Positions 51,782-59,782 are shown, counted from the first letter of the stretch. The stretch: 64,000 nucleotides of DNA from an uncultured Sterolibacterium sp. (GCA_903832735.1 CAILCO010000041.1:1-64000), one strand, 5' to 3'. Program-made: numbers and translations. The notes: generated by a model from the letters alone, not told the origin.

Positions 51782-52750
51782 ATGTCTCATAGCGACAGAC
51801 AGATTACTCTGGCCGATGTGCGGGAGATATACCGCGTGACCGATGTCGAGCGGCTGCAGGATGATGCGCCGGCCGGCCGAAGCGAATCGCTCACCGCCAT
51901 TTACGAGAAGATGAAGAAGCTCGGCGGCGACCGTTATCTGGTCAAGCCCTCCTCGACCGATGCGCTGGACAGCCTGTACGACGATTGCCCGAATTTTTCC
52001 GACGTGATCGACGACCTGAAGAAGTATCTGGCGCTGGCGGTGTCGGGTAACGAGCCGGTGCAATTTGCGCCCATCCTGCTGCTCGGTGAACCGGGCATCG
52101 GCAAGACGCATTTCGCCAGATGCCTGTCCGAAGCGCTGGGCACCGGCTACGAATTCGTCTCCATGAGTTCGCTCACGGCCGGCTGGATCCTTTCCGGTGC
52201 GTCGAGCCAATGGACCAACGCGAAACCCGGCAAGGTGGCGGCAACCCTGATCCATGGGGAATATGCCAATCCCCTGATGGTGCTCGACGAGGTGGACAAG
52301 GCTGGCGGCGATAGCCGTTACGACCCTATGGGGCCGCTCTACGGGCTGCTCGAAGGCGACACGGCGAGAAAGTTCAAGGACGAGTTCATCGAAGTGGATA
52401 TCGACGCCAGCCACGTCCTGTGGGTGTCGACGGCCAACGATGAGCGCACCTTGTCGCAACCTATCCTCAACCGGATGAACGTCTATAACGTGCCGCGGCC
52501 GAATGCCGAGCAGGCGTTTGCCATTGCCTGCCGCCTGTACGGGGAAATTGTTGCCGATCACCACTGGGGTTTCCCGGCGCAGCCGCCCGCGAAGGTGATG
52601 GAAGAACTCGCTGACATGCCGCCGCGAGACATGAGAAAGCGCCTGATGGTGGCCTTCGGCAATGCCAAGCTGGATGGCCGCGATGAAATCGAGGTGCGAG
52701 ATCTCGATGCCTCCCGCGTCCTGCGCGGCAAGACCCGGATGGGCTTCTGA
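51782..52750 (+). CDS. AAA ATPase of the Lon-like type without protease domain
   Basis: A 322-aa protein with an AAA+ module: Walker A LLGEPGIGKTHFAR, Walker B PLMVLDEVDKAGG, sensor 1 VLWVSTANDERTLSQ and an arginine-finger region ILNRMNVYNVPRP. The arrangement resembles the ATPase core of Lon, but there is no N-terminal Lon domain and no Ser-Lys protease domain. ATG at 51782 follows AGGAGG. It may act as a chaperone-like or regulatory ATPase; partner unknown. It is convergent with the glycosyltransferase pair. Confidence 0.8.
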   Translation: MSHSDRQITLADVREIYRVTDVERLQDDAPAGRSESLTAIYEKMKKLGGDRYLVKPSSTDALDSLYDDCPNFSDVIDDLKKYLALAVSGNEPVQFAPILLLGEPGIGKTHFARCLSEALGTGYEFVSMSSLTAGWILSGASSQWTNAKPGKVAATLIHGEYANPLMVLDEVDKAGGDSRYDPMGPLYGLLEGDTARKFKDEFIEVDIDASHVLWVSTANDERTLSQPILNRMNVYNVPRPNAEQAFAIACRLYGEIVADHHWGFPAQPPAKVMEELADMPPRDMRKRLMVAFGNAKLDGRDEIEVRDLDASRVLRGKTRMGF

Positions 52751-52795
52751 GCGCGCATTCGCCGTTTGTCGGCGTTTATTGGCGCTTATTGGCGC

Positions 52796-53956
52796 TTATT
52801 GGTTGAGCAGCGAGCGGTAGATCCCGGCGACTTCGCGGGCGCGTTCCGCGGCGCCCCATTCCCGGGCGAAATCTCGCGCCGCAGGCCTGAGCGCGGCCCG
52901 GCGGGTAGGGTCTTGCAACACCCCGACGAGACTCGCGGCGAAACCGTCGACGTCGTCAGGCGCAGCCACCGCGCCGCGCTCCGGGCCGATGATCTCGCGT
53001 GTGCCCATGGCCGCGAGTCCGACCACGGGTACGCCCTGGGCCATGGCCTCGAGCAGCACCAGACCCTGCGTCTCGGTGCGCGAGGCGAAGACGAAGGCGT
53101 CGGCGGCGTGATAGCAGTCGCGCAGTCCGCTGTTGCGATCGAGATAGCCGACGAAATTCACCTGTTCCGCGAGGCCGAGCTTCTCCGCTTGCGTGCGCAA
53201 TGACGGCAGGGCCGGGCCTTCGCCGGCCACGACCAGGAGCAGATCGGGGAGGCTGCGCCTGGCCCGGTCGATCACTTCGAGCAGGAAGCCGATGTTTTTT
53301 TCGAAGGCGATGCGGCCGACGAAGAGCGCCATCGGACGGTCGCGGGCAATGCCGTGTTCGGCGCGGAAGCGTGCGCCGTCGCCGGACGTGAAGAAATCCT
53401 CGGGGATCCCGGTCGGCAGCACGGTCAGCGGCCGGCTCACGCCGTAAGCTTCGAGCACCAGGCGCATGGCTGCCGAGGGCACCAGAACCGCATCGAGGTC
53501 ATTGCACTGGGCCCGCGAGAAACGCCGCGCCGCTGCGCGGACCCAGGAACCTGGAAGGAAGGGCAAATAATGGCCGAGGTATTCCTCGAAGTAGGTATGG
53601 TAGGTCGCCACGCAGGGCACGCCGAGCGCTCGCGCCAATGCCAGGCCGGCATAATGGGCAACGAAGGGCGTGTGGATATGCACCAGGTCGATGTTTTTGT
53701 GGCGCAGTTCCCCGAGCAGTTTCAGCGTGGCGCGATAGCTCATCAGGCGGTCTTCGGGGTCGCGCGGCACCGGGCGCGAGGGGATCCGGTAGATGCCGTT
53801 CGCCTCGAGCAGCACTTCTTTCGCCGGCAGGTAATGCGGCGCGATCAGCGTGACCGCGTGGCCGGCAGCGATGAGTTCGCCGCGAAAGGTTTCGATCGAG
53901 GTCGATACGCCATTGATGCGCGGGAAGTAGACATCGGAAACGTAGAGGATGTGCAT
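52796..53956 (-). CDS. GT4 glycosyltransferase A, possible diacylglycerol glycosyltransferase
   Basis: A 386-aa GT-B fold, family 4 enzyme. It starts MHILYVSDVYFPRINGVSTS, a pattern typical of diacylglycerol glucosyltransferases and related mannosyltransferases, and has the donor-binding region VFASRTETQGLVLLEAMAQG with the E-x7-E motif. It starts 5 bp after glycosyltransferase B, under the same PhoB-type promoter. The enzyme probably transfers a sugar from a nucleotide sugar to diacylglycerol or a monoglycosyl lipid; donor and acceptor are inferred. Three 10-bp repeats (GGCGyTTATT) abut its stop at 52771-52800. Confidence 0.8.
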   Translation of the reverse strand: MHILYVSDVYFPRINGVSTSIETFRGELIAAGHAVTLIAPHYLPAKEVLLEANGIYRIPSRPVPRDPEDRLMSYRATLKLLGELRHKNIDLVHIHTPFVAHYAGLALARALGVPCVATYHTYFEEYLGHYLPFLPGSWVRAAARRFSRAQCNDLDAVLVPSAAMRLVLEAYGVSRPLTVLPTGIPEDFFTSGDGARFRAEHGIARDRPMALFVGRIAFEKNIGFLLEVIDRARRSLPDLLLVVAGEGPALPSLRTQAEKLGLAEQVNFVGYLDRNSGLRDCYHAADAFVFASRTETQGLVLLEAMAQGVPVVGLAAMGTREIIGPERGAVAAPDDVDGFAASLVGVLQDPTRRAALRPAARDFAREWGAAERAREVAGIYRSLLNQ

Positions 53957-53961
53957 CGAAC

Positions 53962-55191
53962 TTAGCGGGAACTCTCCGTTGCCAGGATCACGCCCTTTTC
54001 GGCTTGATGCGTCCTGAGGCGGCTGTGTACGATTTGCCCGAGGATGCGCGCGAAATTGTCGTGGATATGTTCCCAGTCGTGATCGGCAATGCTGGCCACG
54101 GCGCGGCTTCTCATGTGCGCGAGCGTTTCGCGATCGGCGGCGGCAGTCAGCAGGGCTGCGGCGATGAAGTCCGACTCGTCGCCAGCCTCGGCAAGCACGC
54201 CGTTGTCGCCGTCGCGGATCAACTCGGCCGCCGCGGCGTGACGGTAGGCGACGACGCAAAGGCCGCTTGCCAGTGCCTCCAGGGTGACGTTGCCAAAGGT
54301 TTCGGTGAGGCTGGGAAAGAGGAACAAATCGGCCGAGGCATAGTGGCAGGCAAGCTCTTCGCCGCTGCGCATGCCGCAATAGACATGCTCGGGATGCGTC
54401 TGCTGCAGCCGCGCCCGCTCCGGTCCGTCGCCGACGAAGATCAGTCTGGCGCGCGGCACCCGGGCGCGGATGGCGGCGAAGGCGCGAATCACCAGGGGCA
54501 GATTTTTCTCCGCCGCCATGCGCCCGACGTTGATCACCGCAAGGTCATCGTCATACACGCCCCAGTTCGCCCGCAACGCCTGCGAGCGCCGCCCCGGATG
54601 GTAGAGTTGGCGATCGACGCCCCGGGCCAGCACCTCGATGTTTTGATACGCCTGGCGGAGCAATTCCTGGCGTAGCGATTCGGTAGGAACCAGACTCAAA
54701 TCGGTGCTGTTGTGAAATTTGCGCAGGTAGGCGGTAATCGGACGCTTCAGCCAGGCAAAGCCGTAATGGCGGCTGTAATGATCGAACTTGGTGTGGAAGT
54801 CCGAACTGACCGGCAGCTTCAGCAAGCGGGCCGCGGCTATGGCCGACCAACCGAGCGGCCCCTCGGTGGCCACATGCACCAGGTCCGGCCGTTGCTCGCG
54901 CCACAATCGGGCCAGAATCCGCTTGGCCGGCAGCCCCATCTTCAGGCCCGGATAGCTCGGGATCGGCACGCCGCGCGTCAGTTTGTCGGCGGCGATCGGC
55001 GCATCGGTCGGCGATTGGCGCGGCCGCACCAACTGGACGAAATGGCCGCGCGCTCGCAATCCTTCGACCATGCGCCCCAGGGTCATGGCCACGCCGTTGA
55101 TCTCGGGCGGATAGGTTTCGGTCACCAGGGCAATGCGCAGCGGCAACTTGCCCGATGGATAGTCTTCGATCAGCAGTGGGTGTTCATCCAT
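53962..55191 (-). CDS. GT4 glycosyltransferase B, possible glycolipid synthase
   Basis: A 409-aa GT-B fold, family 4 enzyme, first gene of the pair. The N-terminal acceptor region reads RIALVTETYPPEINGVAMTL, shared with SqdX- and MgtA-type lipid glycosyltransferases, and the donor region has LFLFPSLTETFGNVTLEALA. ATG at 55191 lies 6 bp after the candidate -10, so the message would be almost leaderless. Next to plcP and OlsB-like genes with the same promoter type, a role in making phosphate-free glycolipids is likely, but the sugar is unknown. Confidence 0.8.
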   Translation of the reverse strand: MDEHPLLIEDYPSGKLPLRIALVTETYPPEINGVAMTLGRMVEGLRARGHFVQLVRPRQSPTDAPIAADKLTRGVPIPSYPGLKMGLPAKRILARLWREQRPDLVHVATEGPLGWSAIAAARLLKLPVSSDFHTKFDHYSRHYGFAWLKRPITAYLRKFHNSTDLSLVPTESLRQELLRQAYQNIEVLARGVDRQLYHPGRRSQALRANWGVYDDDLAVINVGRMAAEKNLPLVIRAFAAIRARVPRARLIFVGDGPERARLQQTHPEHVYCGMRSGEELACHYASADLFLFPSLTETFGNVTLEALASGLCVVAYRHAAAAELIRDGDNGVLAEAGDESDFIAAALLTAAADRETLAHMRSRAVASIADHDWEHIHDNFARILGQIVHSRLRTHQAEKGVILATESSR

Positions 55192-55197
55192 GCCCCG

Positions 55198-55253
55198 ATG
55201 ATGAACGGGTCAGGCGACAAAATGATGACGCCCGAATGACAGTTTCGTGACGG
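55198..55253 (-). promoter_or_regulatory. Tandem PhoB-type promoter of the glycosyltransferase pair
   Basis: Four half-sites run in register every 11 bp on the minus strand: CCGTCAC (55253-55247), CTGTCAT (55242-55236), GCGTCAT (55231-55225) and TTGTCGC (55220-55214). Ten bases after the last is CATCAT (55203-55198), a poor -10 in the expected place. The ATG follows 6 bp later. Confidence 0.75.
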
Positions 55254-55309
55254 CTAGCACCTACTGCGCTGGCACAAGAGCCCTGGGTTGCCCTTCGGAC
55301 AACTACGGG
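55254..55309 (-). repeat. Third copy of the dispersed palindromic repeat
   Basis: Read on the minus strand, this element begins CCCGTAGTTGTCCGAAGG and continues through CAACCCAGGGCTCTTGTGCC to GTGCTAG. It matches copy A at 5348-5405 over about 56 bp with few differences. It overlaps the dgkA stop codon and directly abuts the PhoB half-site array. Confidence 0.75.
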
Positions 55310-55674
55310 CCGAGCAACACCAGAGTCCAGACCGCCGCGACATTGAGCAGCGAGATCAGCACTGCGGCGCTGCCGATGTCCTTGGCCCGCTTGGCGAGTT
55401 GATGGTCATCCAGGGAGATGCGGTCGACCGTCGCCTCGATGGCCGAGTTGAGGAGTTCGACGATGATCACCAGGAGGATGCTGGCGACCATCAAGGCGCG
55501 TCCGATCCCGGAGACCGGCAGGAACAGGGCCAGGGGGATCAGGACGGCGGCGAGCAGCGCCTCCTGGCGGAAGGCGTCCTCGTGGCGATAGGCGGCGGCT
55601 AGACCGGCGATGGAATAATGGCAGGCATTCCACAGGCGCTTTAAGCCGGTCTTGCCTTTATAGGGACTTTCCAT
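55303..55674 (-). CDS. dgkA: Diacylglycerol kinase, DgkA type
   Basis: A 123-aa inner-membrane protein, the usual size for DgkA, with three hydrophobic helices and the family signature VELLNSAIEATVDRIS, with the catalytic Glu and metal-binding residues. It phosphorylates diacylglycerol to phosphatidic acid. Beside PlcP and lipid glycosyltransferases it would return unused diacylglycerol to phospholipid synthesis. ATG at 55674 is chosen because the conserved protein starts there (MESPYKGKTGLKRL). It lies 14 bp after the OlsB-like gene and is likely in its operon. Confidence 0.92.
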   Translation of the reverse strand: MESPYKGKTGLKRLWNACHYSIAGLAAAYRHEDAFRQEALLAAVLIPLALFLPVSGIGRALMVASILLVIIVELLNSAIEATVDRISLDDHQLAKRAKDIGSAAVLISLLNVAAVWTLVLLGP

Positions 55675-55688
55675 GGATCTCCCGGTAT

Positions 55689-56450
55689 TCAGTTCTGGCG
55701 CTCCACGAAATGTCGGGCATAGCGTTCGTTGATCCGCGACATTGGCAGCAACAACAGCAGGTCGGCGGTATTGAAATCCGGATCCCAGGCCGGCTCGCCG
55801 CAAACCCAGGCGCCGGCGCGAAAGTAACCCTTCAGGAGCGGCGGCAAACAGGCCTCGGTGTCGGCGTTGCTGCTCAATTGTGCCAGCGGCAGCGGGCAGC
55901 GGGGGAAAACGCGGTATTCCAGCGGCGCGAGCTGTTCCGATAGGCCATTGTAGATCGCCGCGGCATTGTAGCCGCCGTCATTCATGCCGATGCTGGCGCA
56001 GCCGATCAGATAGTCGTGGCCGTTGGCCAGCATGTAGCGGGTGAGTCCGGCCCAGAGCAGGGTGATGACGGCGCCGCTGCGATAGTCCGGATCGATGCAG
56101 GAGCGGCCGACTTCGACGGTGCGCGGCCGCAGATGGGCGAGGCGGGTGAGGTCGAATTCGCTCTCCGAATAATAGCTGCCGACGCTGCGCGCCGCTTCCG
56201 GCGAGAGGATGCGGTAAGTGCCGACGATGCGTCCCTGCTCCTCGTCGCGCACGATCAGGTGCTCGCAGTAGGGATCGTAGTGGTCGCGATCGACGCCCGG
56301 CGTGCGCGTCGCAAGACGGGCGCCGAGCTCCTCGGCGAAGACCCGGTAGCGCAGTTTCTGCGCTTCGAGGATTTCGCTTGCGCTCGCGGCAAGACCGACA
56401 TGGAGCTTGAGACGGCTGCGGCGCTGTTCGCTGCTGTGAAGTTGCGTCAT
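55689..56450 (-). CDS. olsB: OlsB-like ornithine N-acyltransferase
   Basis: A 253-aa GNAT-type acyltransferase of the OlsB/hemolysin-like family. The pattern EILEAQKLRYRVFAEELGA, CEHLIVRDEEQGRIVGTYR, YYSESEFDL, VEVGRSCIDPDYRSGAVITL and DYLIGCASIGM follows OlsB. OlsB transfers a 3-hydroxyacyl group from ACP to ornithine, the first step of ornithine lipid synthesis. No olsA acyltransferase is in the window, and PEP-CTERM-associated acyltransferases are related, so the substrate is not proven. A four-copy PhoB-type array stands directly upstream, as expected for a phosphate-free lipid gene. Confidence 0.72.
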   Translation of the reverse strand: MTQLHSSEQRRSRLKLHVGLAASASEILEAQKLRYRVFAEELGARLATRTPGVDRDHYDPYCEHLIVRDEEQGRIVGTYRILSPEAARSVGSYYSESEFDLTRLAHLRPRTVEVGRSCIDPDYRSGAVITLLWAGLTRYMLANGHDYLIGCASIGMNDGGYNAAAIYNGLSEQLAPLEYRVFPRCPLPLAQLSSNADTEACLPPLLKGYFRAGAWVCGEPAWDPDFNTADLLLLLPMSRINERYARHFVERQN

Positions 56451-56479
56451 GAACTTTCCCCCGGTGGTTGGCTGGAGGC

Positions 56480-56535
56480 ACTTTAGGCAGGCAGCGTTGC
56501 ACCAGGGTTGCAGCGACGTTAAGTTTGCATGACAA
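56480..56535 (-). promoter_or_regulatory. Tandem PhoB-type promoter of the OlsB-like gene
   Basis: On the minus strand four half-sites recur every 11 bp: TTGTCAT (56535-56529), ACTTAAC (56524-56518), CTGCAAC (56513-56507) and GTGCAAC (56502-56496). Ten bases later is TAAAGT (56485-56480). The middle sites are degenerate; periodicity and the -10 position are exact. Confidence 0.6.
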
Positions 56536-56580
56536 GGAAGGGATCTGCGCTCCGGCGCAGCACGATCGCGCCGCGCTTAA

Positions 56581-56609
56581 TTGAACCCTAAGCATTTAAG
56601 ATCTATACA
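56581..56609 (+). promoter_or_regulatory. Sigma-70 promoter of the DinB-family gene
   Basis: TTGAAC (56581-56586), a 17-bp spacer and TATACA (56604-56609) give a good housekeeping promoter about 50 bp upstream of the start codon. It is divergent from the OlsB-like promoter. Confidence 0.6.
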
Positions 56610-56659
56610 CAAACAGCTTAAAGATGTGCTAGCGTTACGCGAGCTGAGCTTCGGAGGCA

Positions 56660-57175
56660 ATGATGATCAATACCCGCACGGCACGGATGCTGACGCGTTA
56701 CAACGCCTGGTCGAACAAGATATGGTTTGACGCCATCGCCGCGCTGCCGCCGGGCGAAGCCACGAAGGAGCGCAACAGCCTGTTCAAGAACATGGTGCAC
56801 ACGCTGAACCACATCTATGTCATCGACCTGATCTGGCAGGCGCACCTGGAGGGCAGGGATCATGGCCTCACGGCGCGCAACACCCCGGACCATCCGCCGC
56901 TCGAAGAGTTGTGGCGCATCCAGCAGGCAATCGACGCCTGGTATGTCGCCTGGAGCGATGCGCAGAGCGATGCGGCACTCGACGAACGCAGGACCGTGAT
57001 CCTGATCGGCGGCAACCCGGTATCGATGTCGCGCGGCGAAATGCTCCTGCATCTGTATCATCACACCGCCTATCACCGGGGTTTCGTCGGCGACATGCTC
57101 TATCAGGTTCCGGGCTGCCGCCCGCCGGTGACGGACATGCCGGTATTCCTGAATGAAGTGCGTAGCGATGTTTAA
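56660..57175 (+). CDS. DinB/YfiT-family metal-dependent protein
   Basis: A 171-aa four-helix-bundle protein. The DinB metal-site His residues are visible: one in FKNMVHTLNHIYVIDLIW and two in LLHLYHHTAYHRGFV. Family members are thiol S-transferases or metal-dependent hydrolases, and the substrate here is unknown. The start codon may be ATG 56660 or 56663; GGAGG favours the latter. It is transcribed alone and converges on cobW. Confidence 0.85.
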   Translation: MMINTRTARMLTRYNAWSNKIWFDAIAALPPGEATKERNSLFKNMVHTLNHIYVIDLIWQAHLEGRDHGLTARNTPDHPPLEELWRIQQAIDAWYVAWSDAQSDAALDERRTVILIGGNPVSMSRGEMLLHLYHHTAYHRGFVGDMLYQVPGCRPPVTDMPVFLNEVRSDV

Positions 57176-57197
57176 CTGAACTATTGAGGTTGCCATC

Positions 57198-57269
57198 CTG
57201 GATCGCCACGCTGCGCTCGCGAAGACCCCCTAGGGTCTTTGCGAGGAGTTCAGCGACGCGGCAATCCAG
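57198..57269. repeat. Long palindromic repeat between convergent genes
   Basis: An imperfect inverted repeat about 72 bp long runs from CTGGATCGCC (57198) to GGCAATCCAG (57269), with a near-perfect core CGAAGACCC-ccta-GGGTCTTTG. Similar palindromes containing CTGGATTGCCGCGTCGCT are widespread in proteobacterial genomes as small non-autonomous repeats, from memory. It lies between the dinB and cobW stop codons and could work as a terminator for both. Confidence 0.65.
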
Positions 57270-57276
57270 CCTTTCG

Positions 57277-58353
57277 TCAGCCGCCTCTATCGCCGCTCAA
57301 CACCCCGACGGCGCCAAACAGCGCCTCGATGGCCGGTCGCGGGATATTCCTGACGATGAAGACGATGCGCGAGCGGCGTTCATCGCTGTTCCAGCGGTCC
57401 ATTTTCACCGGCGGGTGGAAGATATGCTGGACGCCATGGATGGCCACCGGCCCGGCTTCGCCCGCGACGTTGACGATGCCCTTGACGCGCAGCAGGTCCG
57501 GGCCGCGCAGCGCGGTGAGCACCTGCAGCGAGGCGGTGAGCGTCTCCCAGGTGAAGGGCTGGTCGAACCAGAGGCAGAACGATTGGATGGCCGCATCGTG
57601 TGCACTGCGCGCGCCCGGGTTCGTGCCATGCCCGCCGTCTGCAACCGACGACAATGCCGCCTCGCTGACGGAGAGCCAGCGGTTCGGCTGCGCGGAGAGC
57701 GCCACCACGCTGGCCGGCGCGATATTCATCAACTGTTCGGGGTCCAGTTCGCCGGCCACGGCGATGGCAATGACCGCGTAGGGATTCATTGCCTCCAGGC
57801 GTTGCCGCAGGCGATCGACCACGCCAGCCGGGGCGATGTCGCTCTTGGTGATGACCAGACGGTCGGCGACGGCCGCCTGCTTCGCCGCTTCGGGCATGGT
57901 GTCGAGCGAGGCGATGGCGTTCACTGCATCGACCAGGGTCACCACGCCGTTCAAGCGGTATTGCGCGCCGAGCAGGCCGTCGCTGGCCAGCGAATGCAGC
58001 ACCGGCGCGGGATCGGCGAGACCCGTGGTCTCGATGAAGACGCGGTCGAAGTCGATGACCTCCCCTCTTCGCCGCCTGACAAACAACTCGCGCAGCGTGT
58101 CCTGCAGGTCGGTGCGCACGGTGCAGCACAGGCAGCCGTTGGCGAGCAGCATCATCTGCTCGCTCGATGCCTCGACCAGTTCGTGGTCCAGGCCCACTTC
58201 GCCGAATTCATTGATGATCACCGCCGCGCGATTCATCGCCGGATGGCGCAGCAGCCGGGACAGCAGCGTCGTCTTGCCGCTGCCCAGGAAGCCGGTGATG
58301 ATGGTGATCGGCAGGCGGCTGGCAAAGGGGTCCAGGCCGGTGGCGGAGATCAA
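57277..58353 (-). CDS. CobW/COG0523-family GTPase metallochaperone
   Basis: A 358-aa P-loop GTPase. It has Walker A ITGFLGSGKTTLL, VIINEFGEVGLD, the metal-binding motif GCLCCTV (CxCC), GTP-specificity motif ITKSD and the C-terminal CobW domain. Family members deliver metals, mostly Zn2+, to client enzymes. There is no ATG before the first motif; TTG at 58353 overlaps the stop of the upstream gene and is taken as the start. Co-transcribed with the LVIVD protein. The metal and client are unknown. Confidence 0.85.
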   Translation of the reverse strand: MISATGLDPFASRLPITIITGFLGSGKTTLLSRLLRHPAMNRAAVIINEFGEVGLDHELVEASSEQMMLLANGCLCCTVRTDLQDTLRELFVRRRRGEVIDFDRVFIETTGLADPAPVLHSLASDGLLGAQYRLNGVVTLVDAVNAIASLDTMPEAAKQAAVADRLVITKSDIAPAGVVDRLRQRLEAMNPYAVIAIAVAGELDPEQLMNIAPASVVALSAQPNRWLSVSEAALSSVADGGHGTNPGARSAHDAAIQSFCLWFDQPFTWETLTASLQVLTALRGPDLLRVKGIVNVAGEAGPVAIHGVQHIFHPPVKMDRWNSDERRSRIVFIVRNIPRPAIEALFGAVGVLSGDRGG

Positions 58354-59600
58354 ATGGTCATCTCCAGGATATACAGGCCGCCGACGAAGCGATCGACGGT
58401 ATAGACAATGCGCCTGTCGTCCACATAGACGTCGTTCAGCTGCACCGCGCCCGCCGGCGACAGCGGCGGCGCGCCGGGGACGAAGTAGGCGACTTCCTCC
58501 GGGCGGTAGGGGTCGGAGATGTCGTAGGCGCGCACGCCGCCGTTGAAGAAGGTGCCGACGATGATCTGATCGGATTTCCAGGACGCCGGGACCGGCAGAT
58601 TTTCGTGCAGGTTGTGCGCGCCGGAACGCCCGCCGCGATGCGCGAAGGCATCGTATGGCGGCAGCGGGAAGGTGCTGATCGGAACGAGGTTGGTCTCCAG
58701 GCGGGCGTCGACCACCCGGACCAGTTTCGGCCAGTCGGCGCCGTCGTCCAGGACGCATTCGTCGCTGACGATCAACAGGCCGCGCTCGAACAGCGGCAGG
58801 ACGGTGTGGCAGAAGCCGTTGAACGGCGGCGAATAACGCCACAGGCTGACGAGTTTGGGATTGGCCTTGTCGGCGATGTCGAGGATCACCGCGCCGCCGT
58901 CGAGGTAGCCGACATAGGCGCGGTCGGGCCGTTCAGGGAAGACGTTGGTGTTGTGCGCGCGAAAGCCCATGTCGAACTTCGGCTCCAAACGCGCAGGCGG
59001 CGGAGCACTGTCGCCCTCGCGCGTGCCGGGGTACCACCAGCGGCCCGCCTCCACCGGCCGGGAGGGGTTGCGCACGTCGATGATGCGATAACACTGGTCG
59101 TCGTAGGGATGGGTCGGCTTGAAGTCCGCGGCGCCCGAGGCCATATGCACATATTCGCCGTCGACGAACCAGACGGCATGGACGCCGCGGGAGTACGGTC
59201 CGGAAGCGTCGAAGTGGGAAATCAGGCGCGGCGTTTCCGGCCGACTGATATCGAAGATGTCGAAGCCGGCCGGCGTCAGGCCGACGACCTGGGTCTGGTA
59301 GGCGACGATCATGGTGTCGCCGACGATGTCGAGCGAGTTCGAGCGCACCTTGGCGTGCGGCAGCTCGGTCTGCACCACCACTTTCGGCGCGCGCGGGTCG
59401 GTCACATCGACGCCGGTGAAGTTCTTCGGCGCGGACTCGTGCGCCAGCCAGAGGATGCGCCGCCCGTCGCCGGCGATCTGCATCCCCATGCCTTCGCCGA
59501 TGCCGCCATAGCCCTGCAGGTCGTGATGCGCCAGCAGCTTCATGTTCAGCGCGAGCGTCTGCTCGGGGCGGGGGCCGCTGCCGAATATCCTGGATGCCAT
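58350..59600 (-). CDS. LVIVD-repeat beta-propeller protein
   Basis: A 416-aa protein with several propeller-type repeats of the form FDIFDISRPETPRLISHFD, CYRIIDVRNPSRPVEAGRW, AVILDIADKANPKLVSLWR and VRAYDISDPYRPEEVAYFV. The family (LVIVD) has no settled activity. There is no signal peptide, so it is probably cytosolic. Several His residues could bind metal, which would fit the CobW gene overlapping its 3' end, but this is a guess. GGAGCAAC lies before the ATG. Confidence 0.75.
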   Translation of the reverse strand: MASRIFGSGPRPEQTLALNMKLLAHHDLQGYGGIGEGMGMQIAGDGRRILWLAHESAPKNFTGVDVTDPRAPKVVVQTELPHAKVRSNSLDIVGDTMIVAYQTQVVGLTPAGFDIFDISRPETPRLISHFDASGPYSRGVHAVWFVDGEYVHMASGAADFKPTHPYDDQCYRIIDVRNPSRPVEAGRWWYPGTREGDSAPPPARLEPKFDMGFRAHNTNVFPERPDRAYVGYLDGGAVILDIADKANPKLVSLWRYSPPFNGFCHTVLPLFERGLLIVSDECVLDDGADWPKLVRVVDARLETNLVPISTFPLPPYDAFAHRGGRSGAHNLHENLPVPASWKSDQIIVGTFFNGGVRAYDISDPYRPEEVAYFVPGAPPLSPAGAVQLNDVYVDDRRIVYTVDRFVGGLYILEMTI

Positions 59601-59782
59601 GTTGCTCCTTTCGTGATCTTGCCTGCGCGAGCCGTGCCGCGCACCGCGATTCGGGCGGCGAATTATAACGTGCGCTCCCGCCAGCGATTACCCTCCGACT
59701 GCATCCCGCTCTGGTAAGATCCACGGCTGCGGCGCGGGCACGACCAGCGGCGAATTCGGCGGCACCATCACGAGGAGAAGAC

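Noticed and set aside
52771-52800. Three 10-bp tandem repeats (GGCGyTTATT) as an iteron or operator
   Set aside because: Only three copies at a gene 3' end between convergent genes; likely simple slippage, with no origin or promoter nearby.
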